Positions 5,513 through 13,185 of a stretch of DNA of 16,954 bases are shown one piece after another (positions within the stretch are counted from its first letter, which is position 1; the number at the start of each line of letters is the position of its first letter). Below the pieces are notes generated by a model. The model saw only the letters and a program-made list of their open reading frames with translations. It did no database searches and was not told the origin of the DNA. A program made the translations under genes and the position numbers. Source of the DNA: an uncultured Clostridia bacterium (GTDB lineage: Bacteria > Bacillota > Clostridia > Christensenellales > Borkfalkiaceae); contig CAKQLR010000042.1 of assembly GCA_934254725.1 (NCBI GenBank), positions 1 through 16,954 on the forward strand, read 5' to 3'.

Positions 5513-8500
5513 TCAGTCTTTGTTGGCAAGTTTTTTGTACTTGGCAAGACGTGCGTTGTTTTCTTCTTCCGCGTGCTCGAAGAGTTTTTCGGCAACTTCG
5601 GGCATAGCTTTCTTTAAGGAAGCGTAACGGGTTTCGCCGAGGATGAAGTCGTGATAGCTTGCGGTAGGATCTTTGGAGTCCAGAGTGAATGGATTTTCTT
5701 CCGTTCCGACCTTTTCGGGATTGTAACGGTAGCAGTGCCAGTAACCTGCTTCTACGGCTTTCTTTTCTTCAAGCTGAGAATTGCTCATATTGATACCGTG
5801 GTTGATGCAGGGAGCGTAGCAGATTACGAGGGACGGTCCGTCGTATTTCTCTGCTTCGATAATAGCGTTTAAGAACTGCTGTTTGTTGTAGCCCATAGCG
5901 CACTGAGCAACGTAAACGTATCCGTAGCTCATAGCCATCATGCCGAGGTCTTTCTTCTTTACTCTCTTGCCTGCAGCCGCAAATTTTGCAACTGCGCCGG
6001 TAGGCGTGGATTTGGAAGCCTGTCCGCCGGTGTTGGAGTAAACTTCGGTATCGAGAACGAGAACGTTTACGTCTTCGCCCATAGCGAGAACGTGGTCGAG
6101 TCCACCGTAGCCGATATCGTAAGCCCAACCGTCGCCGCCGAAGATCCAGATGGATTTCTTTACAAGGCAGTCTTTAGCCGCGAGAATTTCGCCTACGAGG
6201 GCGTCGTGCTTGCAGCCACACTTGTCGCACTTGGAGATAACTTCTACAAGTTTTTTGGAAGCCGCTTTGCTGCCTTCCGCGCTCTTTCTGTTTTCAAGCC
6301 ATTCGTTGCAAGCTTCTTTAACTTCCGCCCAATCGTCGCACTCGTTCATAAGAGCTTCGATTTTTTCCGCTACTTTAGCGCGTCTCTGACCGTAAGCGAG
6401 GTTGAAGCCGTAACCGAATTCGGCGTTGTCTTCAAATAAGCTGTTAGCCCATGCAGGACCGTGACCTTCGTCGTTGGTGGTGTACGGGCATGTAGGCGAA
6501 GAACCGCCGTAAATGGACGAACAACCCGTAGCGTTTGCAACGACCATTCTGTCGCCGAACATTTGGGTTACAACTTTTACGTAAGGAGTTTCGCCGCAGC
6601 CTGCGCATGCGCCGGAGAACTCGAACAAAGGTTTATTGAACTGCGAACCCTTAACGGTAGTTCTCTTGAAGGAGGACGTATCTGCCTTGGGGAGTTTTTC
6701 GGAATATTCGTAATTGACTTCTTCAACGTCCGCTATGCTCTCAAACGGAGTCATAACGAGAGCGGGAGTCTTGGCGGGGCATATGTTAGCGCAGACGCCG
6801 CAACCCATACAATCGAGGGGCGAAACCTGCATTCTGAATTCGTAACCCTTAAGACCAGTGCACGCTTTGGTCTCGTAGCTTGCGGGTTTTTCTGCGCCCG
6901 CTTCATTTATAGCGGGGCGGATGCAGGCGTGCGGGCATACGAACGCGCATTGGTTACACTGAATACAATTTTCGGCAATCCACTTGGGAACTTTAACGGC
7001 AACGCCGCGTTTCTCGTACTTGGTGGTACCGGTGGGTACGGAGCCGTCTGCATTGAATGCGGAAGAGGGAAGTTTATCGCCTTCGAGAACGAGAATGGGA
7101 TGAACTACCGTTCTGAAGTATTCGTTATCCGCAAGTTTAACGGGTTCGGCACCTTCGGTAGCGTTAGCCCATTCCGCAGGGATTTCAACCTTAACGAGGT
7201 TGGCTTCCGCAGATTCGATAGCGGCATAGTTCATGTTTACTACGGCGTCGCCTTTCTTTGCGAAAGATTTGTAAGCCATCTTCTTCATGAAGTCCTGAGC
7301 GTCTTTATAGGGCATTATGTCGGGATTGATAAGGAAGAATGCCGACTGCAAAATAGTGTTGGTTCTTCCGCCGAGACCGATTTCGCCGGCGATCTTAATA
7401 GCGTCGATAGTATAAAGCTGAGCTTTCTTCGCAGCCAAAGCGCGCTTCATCGAAGCGGGCAGGTGTTTGGAAAGAAGTTCGGGAGTGTTCCAACTGCAGT
7501 TGAGGAGGAACTTGCCGCCCTGTTTAAGGTCGGTTACCATATCGTAACGGGTAACGTAGGACGGGTTGTGGCAGGCGATGAAGTCCGCCGCGTCGATAAG
7601 GTAGGACGACTGAATGGGCGTATCGCCGAATCTGAGGTGAGAAACGGTTATACCGCCGGATTTCTTCGAATCGTAGAAGAAGTAACCCTGAGCGTATTTA
7701 TCCGTATGGTCGCCTATGATTTTAATGGTGTTCTTGTTTGCGCCGACGGTACCGTCCGAACCCAAACCGTAGAATTTGCAGGAAATAGTTCCCTTGGGAG
7801 CGGCATCGTACTTTTCGGAGAAGTCGAGCGAAGTGTGGGTAATATCATCGTAAATACCGATGGTGAAGTGGTTTTTGCTTTCCTTTGCTTCAAGGTTTCT
7901 ATAAACGGCGTAAATCATCGAAGGATTGAATTCCTTGCTGCCGAGGCCATATCTGCCGCCTACTACTTCGATATTCTTTATTCCTTTTTCGAGGAGTGCC
8001 GCGCAAACGTCGAGATAGAGAGGCTCACCGAGGGAACCCGCTTCCTTGGTTCTGTCGAGAACGGCAAGTTTTTTGCAGGTTGCGGGGATAGCCGCTATGA
8101 ACGCTTCCGTAGCGAAAGGTCTGTAAAGACGTACTTTGATAACGCCGAGCTTATGACCTTCTTTGTTGAGTTTGTTTATTGTTTCTTCGATAGCGTCGGC
8201 GCCGCTGCCCATAACTACGGTAACGTATTCCGCGTCGGGTGCGCCTACGTAATCGAAAAGATGATAGCTTCTGCCGGTGAGGGCGGAAACTTTATCCATA
8301 TAGCCCTGAACGATAGCGGGCGTTTCGAGATAGTATTTATTAGCAGTCTCTCTGTTCTGGAAATATGTATCGGCATTCTGCGCGGTACCCTTCTGAACGG
8401 GGTGTTCGGGGTTGAGCGCGCGCGAGCGGAAGTCCGCAATGGCGTCCATATTCACAAGTTCTTTCATCTCGTCGTAATCTATTACGTCGATTTTGGAAAC

Positions 8501-9031
8501 TTCGTGGCTGGTTCTGAAGCCGTCGAAGAAATGAAGGAAGGGAACTTTTGCGTCAAGCGTGGAAAGATGAGCGACCAAAGCCAAATCCATAACTTCCTGA
8601 ACGGAGCAGCTGGAGAGCATTGCAAAACCCGTCTGGCGGCAAGCCATAACGTCCGAATGGTCGCCGAAAATGTTAAGCGAATGAGCGGCAAGAGCACGCG
8701 CGCTTACGTGGAAAACCGTGGGCAATAATTCGCCTGCGATTTTGTACATATTCGGGATCATGAGAAGTAAACCCTGACTTGCTGTATAAGTTGTGGTGAG
8801 CGCGCCTGCGGAAAGCGAGCCGTGTACTGCGCCTGCGGCGCCTGCTTCGGATTGCATTTCGGCAAGTCTTAATTTCTGACCGAACATATTCGTTCTGCCC
8901 GTTGCAGACCACTCGTCGGCTACTTCCGCCATTGGCGAAGAAGGCGTTATCGGGTATATAGCGGCAACTTCGCTGAACGCGTAGGCGACGTGGCTTGCGG
9001 CGGTATTGCCGTCAATCGTCATCTTTTTCAT
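5513..9031 (-). CDS. nifJ: Pyruvate:ferredoxin (flavodoxin) oxidoreductase
   Basis: This enzyme converts pyruvate and CoA to acetyl-CoA and CO2 and passes electrons to ferredoxin, central to anaerobic fermentation. At 1172 residues it has the usual length of the single-chain form with all domains in order: the N-terminal domain with YPITPSSPMAE (about 25-35), the transketolase-like and CoA-binding parts, a double [4Fe-4S] ferredoxin domain (C689, C692, C695, C699-P and C741, C744, C747, C751-P), and the C-terminal thiamine diphosphate domain with the cysteines that bind the proximal cluster (C809, C812) and the GDGWAYDIGYGG motif at about 965. The ATG is preceded by GGAGG 8 nt upstream on the minus strand; a second Met at residue 4 is badly spaced. 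A CxxCxC motif at C935/C938/C940 lies in a variable linker. It is monocistronic, with its own promoter. The long plus-strand open frame over it is a shadow. Confidence 0.98.
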   Translation of the reverse strand: MKKMTIDGNTAASHVAYAFSEVAAIYPITPSSPMAEVADEWSATGRTNMFGQKLRLAEMQSEAGAAGAVHGSLSAGALTTTYTASQGLLLMIPNMYKIAGELLPTVFHVSARALAAHSLNIFGDHSDVMACRQTGFAMLSSCSVQEVMDLALVAHLSTLDAKVPFLHFFDGFRTSHEVSKIDVIDYDEMKELVNMDAIADFRSRALNPEHPVQKGTAQNADTYFQNRETANKYYLETPAIVQGYMDKVSALTGRSYHLFDYVGAPDAEYVTVVMGSGADAIEETINKLNKEGHKLGVIKVRLYRPFATEAFIAAIPATCKKLAVLDRTKEAGSLGEPLYLDVCAALLEKGIKNIEVVGGRYGLGSKEFNPSMIYAVYRNLEAKESKNHFTIGIYDDITHTSLDFSEKYDAAPKGTISCKFYGLGSDGTVGANKNTIKIIGDHTDKYAQGYFFYDSKKSGGITVSHLRFGDTPIQSSYLIDAADFIACHNPSYVTRYDMVTDLKQGGKFLLNCSWNTPELLSKHLPASMKRALAAKKAQLYTIDAIKIAGEIGLGGRTNTILQSAFFLINPDIMPYKDAQDFMKKMAYKSFAKKGDAVVNMNYAAIESAEANLVKVEIPAEWANATEGAEPVKLADNEYFRTVVHPILVLEGDKLPSSAFNADGSVPTGTTKYEKRGVAVKVPKWIAENCIQCNQCAFVCPHACIRPAINEAGAEKPASYETKACTGLKGYEFRMQVSPLDCMGCGVCANICPAKTPALVMTPFESIADVEEVNYEYSEKLPKADTSSFKRTTVKGSQFNKPLFEFSGACAGCGETPYVKVVTQMFGDRMVVANATGCSSIYGGSSPTCPYTTNDEGHGPAWANSLFEDNAEFGYGFNLAYGQRRAKVAEKIEALMNECDDWAEVKEACNEWLENRKSAEGSKAASKKLVEVISKCDKCGCKHDALVGEILAAKDCLVKKSIWIFGGDGWAYDIGYGGLDHVLAMGEDVNVLVLDTEVYSNTGGQASKSTPTGAVAKFAAAGKRVKKKDLGMMAMSYGYVYVAQCAMGYNKQQFLNAIIEAEKYDGPSLVICYAPCINHGINMSNSQLEEKKAVEAGYWHCYRYNPEKVGTEENPFTLDSKDPTASYHDFILGETRYASLKKAMPEVAEKLFEHAEEENNARLAKYKKLANKD

Positions 9032-9107
9032 TGGAAAAACCTCCGTTTATATATGTGAATTTTTTTAAAAATCCCCCGCGGGTATTGATTCCCGAGCGTT
9101 GTTTTTC

Positions 9108-9136
9108 ATTATACATCTTTTCCGCCGTAAAGTCAA
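9108..9136 (-). promoter_or_regulatory. Promoter of the oxidoreductase gene
   Basis: Read on the minus strand: TTGACT (9131-9136), 17-bp spacer, TATAAT (9108-9113). Only one position differs from consensus. The predicted start site is near 9101, giving a leader of about 70 nt with a GC-rich palindromic patch (CCCGCGGG, about 9075-9082). Such a strong promoter fits an abundant catabolic enzyme. Confidence 0.8.
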
Positions 9137-9267
9137 TAGGTTATTAAAAATATGTAAGAATTATATATCACTGTAAAAAAATGTGCAATAATCGTTTCCG
9201 AGAAACCGCCGCAGGCAAAACCGTAAACCGCTTTTTTTCGTAAATTTACGCTTAAGCCGTTTTGCGA
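9137..9267. other. Intergenic spacer between divergent promoters
   Basis: About 130 bases separate the two divergent promoters. No gene is visible. A perfect 12-bp palindrome, CGTAAATTTACG (9239-9250), lies just upstream of the plus-strand -35 box and could be a protein binding site. I see no convincing Rex-type operator (TTGTTAA-N4-TTAACAA). Confidence 0.3.
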
Positions 9268-9296
9268 TTGACTTTTCTTCGCTTAACAGTTATAAT
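9268..9296 (+). promoter_or_regulatory. Promoter of the M29 aminopeptidase gene
   Basis: TTGACT (9268-9273), 17-bp spacer, TATAAT (9291-9296), one position away from consensus. The predicted start is near 9303 and the leader is about 62 nt, with a small hairpin (CCGAA near 9330 with TTCGG near 9347) before the ribosome binding site. Confidence 0.8.
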
Positions 9297-9364
9297 TTAA
9301 TAGTATATAAAAATGAGTAAGTGAGTTGCCCGAAGTTACGACTTTCGGACGACGAGGAGAAACT

Positions 9365-10591
9365 ATGAACAGAGATTATTCAAATTATGCCGAACTTATC
9401 ATCAAACAAGGTATAAATCTTAAGAAGGGCGAACTGCTTGCGATATCTTCGCCCGTGCTTGCTGCGCCCCTTGCAGAGGCTGTTGCCGAGCAGGCTTATA
9501 AAAACGGAGCAAGCAAAGTAGTTATGTTCTGGGGCGACGAAAAAATTTCAAGGCTCGCCTTCGAATACGCCGACGAAAAAGATATTGTGGAAGTCCCCGA
9601 TTACGTCGTCGCTTCCAGGGATTACGTCCTCGATAACAACGGCGCGTACGTATGCATTTGTTCGGATATTCCTGGCATCTACGACGGAATAAGCGCAAAG
9701 CTCGTTTCCGAAAAAGGTAAGGCTACGAATAAAGCGCTTCACCGCTTCCGCGAAAGCACAAGCATAAACAAAACGCGTTGGTGTCTGGTTGCATACCCGA
9801 ACGTAAAGTGGGCGGAGAAAATGTTCCCCGAACTCAAAGGCGAGGCGGCGGAACAAAAGCAATGGGAGTATATGGAAAAAACTCTTCGTCTTGACGAAAA
9901 AGATTTCATTAAGGCTTGGGATAAACATCAGGACGATTTACAGAGAAGAAGTAAATTCCTGAACGACGCAAAAATAGTTAAATTCCACTACAAGAACTCC
10001 ATCGGTACGGACTTTACGATAGGCATGCCGAAAAATTATATTTTCACTGGTGCGGCAGAGAAGAGTCAGGACGGCGTTATGTTCACCGCGAATATGCCTA
10101 CCGAAGAGGTTTTCGCAAGCCCCGATTGCAGAACAGCAGAGGGTACTTTGGTTGCGGCTATGCCCCTTGTGAGAAACGGCGTGATTATGGAAAACTTCTC
10201 GATAACCTTTGAAAAAGGGCGTGTTGTCGATTTTAAAGCCGAAAAAGGTTATGAAGCTCTTAAGGAAATTATAGAGACGGACGAAGGTTCTCACCGCCTC
10301 GGAGAGATTGCGCTTATCGGTTACGATTCGCCTATCAGAAAACTCGGCGCGCTGTTCTATATGACGCTTTTCGATGAAAACCAGAGCTGCCATTTTGCAC
10401 TCGGCAGGGCATTCCCCACTTGCGTGGAGGGCGGCGACAACATGACAAAAGAGCAACAGGCGGAAGTCGGGCTTAACACCTCGCTTACGCACGTTGACTT
10501 TATGGTCGGCACCCCCGACCTCGATATAACCGCTTACACCGAAGACGGCAAAGAACTTGCAATCTTCAGGAACGGCAACTGGGTAATCTGA
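9365..10591 (+). CDS. M29-family aminopeptidase (PepS/AmpS/AmpT type)
   Basis: This 408-residue protein is a metal-dependent aminopeptidase of family M29, which removes N-terminal residues from peptides in the cytosol. The C-terminal half holds the conserved metal-site segments: MPTEEVFASPD (about 239-249), ETDEGSHRLGEIALI (near 305-319) with the key Glu, LFDENQSCHFALGRAFP (about 337-353) with the ligand His, and LNTSLTHVDFMVG (about 369-381) with the H-V-D pair. The end, IFRNGNW, is also typical. Length matches the family (about 400-415). ATG at 9365 follows GAGGAGA (9354-9360); the frame is open to 9326 without a ribosome binding site. No signal peptide is seen. It is expressed from its own promoter and lies 88 nt before the yqzL-like gene. 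Precise substrate preference cannot be told from sequence. Confidence 0.95.
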   Translation: MNRDYSNYAELIIKQGINLKKGELLAISSPVLAAPLAEAVAEQAYKNGASKVVMFWGDEKISRLAFEYADEKDIVEVPDYVVASRDYVLDNNGAYVCICSDIPGIYDGISAKLVSEKGKATNKALHRFRESTSINKTRWCLVAYPNVKWAEKMFPELKGEAAEQKQWEYMEKTLRLDEKDFIKAWDKHQDDLQRRSKFLNDAKIVKFHYKNSIGTDFTIGMPKNYIFTGAAEKSQDGVMFTANMPTEEVFASPDCRTAEGTLVAAMPLVRNGVIMENFSITFEKGRVVDFKAEKGYEALKEIIETDEGSHRLGEIALIGYDSPIRKLGALFYMTLFDENQSCHFALGRAFPTCVEGGDNMTKEQQAEVGLNTSLTHVDFMVGTPDLDITAYTEDGKELAIFRNGNWVI

Positions 10592-10616
10592 TTTTTTCGT
10601 TTTTTGTTTCCCGCGG

Positions 10617-10639
10617 TTTACATAATAGCTTTACATAAT
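10617..10639. repeat. Direct repeat upstream of the yqzL-like gene
   Basis: TTTACATAAT occurs at 10617-10626 and again at 10630-10639, 13 bp apart start to start. A small palindrome, TTGCA-TGT-TGCAA (10643-10655), follows. These lie between the aminopeptidase stop and the yqzL-like ribosome binding site, where a promoter for yqzL-recO would be expected; no good -35/-10 pair is visible. Confidence 0.4.
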
Positions 10640-10679
10640 GCCTTGCATGTTGCAAATAATAATTTCAGGAGGCTTAGCT

Positions 10680-10802
10680 ATGACCACGGAACAAAACAAT
10701 AAACCCGAAAGAGGCGAGGTTAACCCCGCCGAAGCCGCTTGGCTTATGTTTGAAAAGACGGGAAAACTGTCTTACTACCTGTTATATAAAAAACTGAAAT
10801 AG
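10680..10802 (+). CDS. yqzL: YqzL-like protein
   Basis: This 40-residue protein ends in AWLMFEKTGKLSYYLLYKKLK, matching the short Firmicute YqzL pattern (W-x-x-F-x-x-T-G-x-x-x-x-Y-L-L-Y-K). Bacillus YqzL is about 47 residues, and its gene sits directly before recO, as here. The function is unknown. The ATG at 10680 follows AGGAGG (10667-10672). The N-terminal third (TTEQNNKPERGEVNP) is polar and not part of the conserved core. A 77-nt gap to recO contains an imperfect hairpin (10802-10842) without a T run. Assignment rests on sequence pattern plus neighbourhood. Confidence 0.8.
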   Translation: MTTEQNNKPERGEVNPAEAAWLMFEKTGKLSYYLLYKKLK

Positions 10803-10879
10803 CTTCCTTTTCGCACGGACGGCGCAAGCGGAAAAGAAGCAAATTATTGTAAAAGTGCCCTGAAACGCACGTTAACTGT

Positions 10880-11611
10880 ATGGAAGAGAAACTGAGAGCG
10901 GTAGTCCTGAGAGCGATAGACTACAAGGAAAACGACAAGCTTATAACCCTGTTCTCGCTTGAGGGCGGGGTCGTTACCGCCGTTGCGCGCGGCAACAAAA
11001 AGGCTAACGCCAAGCTTAAATTCGCCGCTTCTCCGTTCTGCTTCTGCGAGTATGTTCTTGCAAAAAAAGGGGATAAGCGAACGGTCGTTTCCGCAGATAT
11101 CATCGAAAGTTTTTATTCTTTAAGGGAAGATATTTTCAAATTATACGCGGGCAGCGCGGCGTTGGAGTTCGTTTACTCTTTCGTCAAAGAAGGAATGGAA
11201 AACGGCAGGCTTTTCGTGTTGCTTATGGAATTCCTTAAAAACTTATGTTTCACGGAAAGCGATCCGTATCTTCTCCTCGTTAAATTTTTGCTTGAAGCGC
11301 TCGCGTTCGCTGGGTACGAAATTACAGTTGATAAATGCATAAAGTGCCGTGAATCGCTGAAAAACAGGGCTTTTTTCGATTTCGGATTAGGCGGCGCGGT
11401 GTGCGAGGAATGCCGCGACGGTATGAGCGTAGAGGTCAACCCGTCAACGATAAAACTGCTTGACGCCGTTAACAAAAAAGATTTTGATGAGATATCGGGG
11501 ATTGAGTTCCCGCCGATTATCCGCAAAAAAGCGGTAAGGCTTCTCGGCTATTTTATAGAGGTGCAGGCGGGCGTAACCATTCGCTCGATAGCGATGTTTC
11601 TGCAACTTTAG
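10880..11611 (+). CDS. recO: DNA repair protein RecO
   Basis: RecO works with RecR and RecF to load RecA on single-stranded DNA coated with SSB. This 243-residue protein has the family architecture: an N-terminal OB-fold (about 1-80; opening LRAVVLRAIDYKENDKLITLF and V-T-A-V-A-R-G), a helical middle, and a zinc finger with C153-x2-C156 and C175-x2-C178. Length is normal for the family (about 240-255). The ATG at 10880 has no clear Shine-Dalgarno sequence, so translation may be weak, or coupled to upstream translation only poorly given the 77-nt gap after yqzL. The usual third partner of this cluster, era, is not present upstream; an M29 aminopeptidase is there instead. Confidence 0.95.
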   Translation: MEEKLRAVVLRAIDYKENDKLITLFSLEGGVVTAVARGNKKANAKLKFAASPFCFCEYVLAKKGDKRTVVSADIIESFYSLREDIFKLYAGSAALEFVYSFVKEGMENGRLFVLLMEFLKNLCFTESDPYLLLVKFLLEALAFAGYEITVDKCIKCRESLKNRAFFDFGLGGAVCEECRDGMSVEVNPSTIKLLDAVNKKDFDEISGIEFPPIIRKKAVRLLGYFIEVQAGVTIRSIAMFLQL

Positions 11612-11635
11612 CGAAGAAAAATAATACTATACAAT
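11607..11635 (+). promoter_or_regulatory. Weak candidate promoter for mgtE
   Basis: TTTAGC (11607-11612), 17-bp spacer, TACAAT (11630-11635). The -10 is good and the -35 poor. It overlaps the end of recO. I see no terminator between recO and mgtE, so co-transcription is equally possible. Confidence 0.33.
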
Positions 11636-11678
11636 AAAAGCTTTTTGCGTAATTATTTAAACAAAAGGAGGCGTTTCC

Positions 11679-13100
11679 ATGAAAGAAAAAGAAGAAAAAA
11701 CGGAAAATACCGCAGAAGTAAACGAAATACAATCGTCTCCTAAACGACATTACGACGAGGAGCTTATTTCTATAATCAAAAGCGATCTTCCGCCGAAGGA
11801 AATTCGCGAAAAACTGGACGATTATCACGATAACGATATAGCTTCGGTTTTCGGCGAACTGACAAAGGACGACAGGCGCAAGCTTTACAGAATACTTTCG
11901 GACGAGCAAATATCCGATATATTCAGTTATCTTGACGATGTTGAAGATTACATAGCGGAACTTGACGCGGAAAAAGCGGCGGACATTATCGAAAACATGG
12001 ACGCCGATGACGCCGTTGACGTTCTTGACGAGCTTGAAGACGATACCCGCCGCGAGATTATCGGGCTTATGGATGACGAAGCCGTAGAGGATATTCAGAT
12101 GATAACCTCTTACGACGAAGATATGGTCGGTAGTAAAATGACCACCAACTTCATCTCCATCCCGAAGAGCTACACGATAAAACAGGCGATGAAGAGCGTT
12201 ATAGAGCAAGCAGCCGAAAACGACAACATTTCCACCATTTATTGTGAGGACGAGAACGGAAAATTCTGCGGCGCTATCAACCTCAGGGATCTTGTAATCG
12301 CGCGTTCCACGCAGGAACTGAGCGATATTATAACGGAATCCTACCCGTACGTTTACGCTACCGAGAGCGTGGTTGCTTGTCTTGAAGATTTGAAAGGGTA
12401 TTCGGAGGACTCCATTCCGGTACTCGATAACGACAACAAGATACTCGGCGTTATAACGAGTTCGGACATCGTCGAAGTCGTAGACGAAGAGTTGGGCGAG
12501 GACTACGCGAAACTCGCAGGTTTGCCGGAGGAAGAAGATTTACAGGAATCCACCGTCAAATCCGTTAAAAAACGTATCCCGTGGCTTACTATTTTGTTGG
12601 GGCTTGGGTTGCTGGTTTCCGCCGTGGTAGGGCTTTTCGACGGAGTTATCGCTAAGTTTGCGTATCTCGTTTCGTTTCAATCGATGATACTCGACATGGC
12701 AGGTAACGTGGGCACTCAATCCCTTGCTGTTACCATAAGGGTATTAAGCCAGGACGAAACGGACGGTAAAACCGCAAGAAGACTGTTCTTTAAGGAACTT
12801 CGCGTCGGTTTTGTAAACGCGTTGATCGTTTCTGTAATTGCCTTTATTACTTCGTTTGCGTATATGCTTTTCGCAGTGAAAAGCGTGGCTCAGCCGTGGC
12901 TTTCGGCTCTGTGCATTTCGCTTGCCATGTTAATAGCCATGATACTTTCGTCCTGTATGGGTACGCTTACGCCTATGGCTTTCAAAAAGTTGAAGATAGA
13001 CCCGGCAGTGGCTTCCGGTCCGTTGATCACCACTCTTAACGATATGGTCGCGGTTACGGTTTACTATTCGCTGGCAATGCTTTTGCTTACCGCGGTATAA
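11679..13100 (+). CDS. mgtE: Magnesium transporter MgtE
   Basis: MgtE is a Mg2+ channel gated by cytosolic Mg2+. This 473-residue protein has an acidic N-terminal helical domain (about 30-150, with LDAEKAADIIENMDADDAVDVLDEL-type repeats), two CBS domains (about 150-215 and 216-275), a connecting helix (about 280-300) and a five-helix membrane domain (about 304-473) with the conserved DMAGNVGTQSLA segment (near 341-352). Clusters of Asp/Glu in the N-domain are the Mg2+-sensing residues of the family. The first ~30 residues are a charged extension. The ATG follows AAAGGAGG (11664-11671). The 67-nt upstream region is too short to hold an M-box riboswitch, so control is probably at the protein level. 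Confidence 0.96.
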   Translation: MKEKEEKTENTAEVNEIQSSPKRHYDEELISIIKSDLPPKEIREKLDDYHDNDIASVFGELTKDDRRKLYRILSDEQISDIFSYLDDVEDYIAELDAEKAADIIENMDADDAVDVLDELEDDTRREIIGLMDDEAVEDIQMITSYDEDMVGSKMTTNFISIPKSYTIKQAMKSVIEQAAENDNISTIYCEDENGKFCGAINLRDLVIARSTQELSDIITESYPYVYATESVVACLEDLKGYSEDSIPVLDNDNKILGVITSSDIVEVVDEELGEDYAKLAGLPEEEDLQESTVKSVKKRIPWLTILLGLGLLVSAVVGLFDGVIAKFAYLVSFQSMILDMAGNVGTQSLAVTIRVLSQDETDGKTARRLFFKELRVGFVNALIVSVIAFITSFAYMLFAVKSVAQPWLSALCISLAMLIAMILSSCMGTLTPMAFKKLKIDPAVASGPLITTLNDMVAVTVYYSLAMLLLTAV

Positions 13101-13128
13101 TATAAAAGCTGTTTGATAAAAATAACAA

Positions 13129-13160
13129 AACCCCCGTAAATCTCACAAAATACGGGGGTT
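13129..13160 (+). terminator. Terminator-like hairpin after mgtE
   Basis: AACCCCCGTA (13129-13138) pairs perfectly with TACGGGGGTT (13151-13160) around a 12-nt loop. The sequence after it (ATTTGTAAAA) is a poor T run, so some read-through into the next gene, which starts 26 nt later and has no visible promoter, is plausible. Confidence 0.7.
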
Positions 13161-13185
13161 ATTTGTAAAATTTACAGGGGAATTT

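Noticed and set aside
6461..8728. 755-codon open frame on the plus strand
   Set aside because: It lies fully antisense to the pyruvate:ferredoxin oxidoreductase, whose motifs are unmistakable. Its translation is compositionally odd (rich in Phe, Gly, Arg, Val), matches no family, and has no ribosome binding site; codon bias of the real gene explains the lack of stops.
9032..9320. Rex-type redox operator at the oxidoreductase promoter
   Set aside because: No site close to TTGTTAA-N4-TTAACAA or TTGTGA-N6-TCACAA can be found on either strand in this region.
11612..11678. Mg2+ riboswitch before mgtE
   Set aside because: Only 67 nt are available and no M-box or ykkC-like features are visible.
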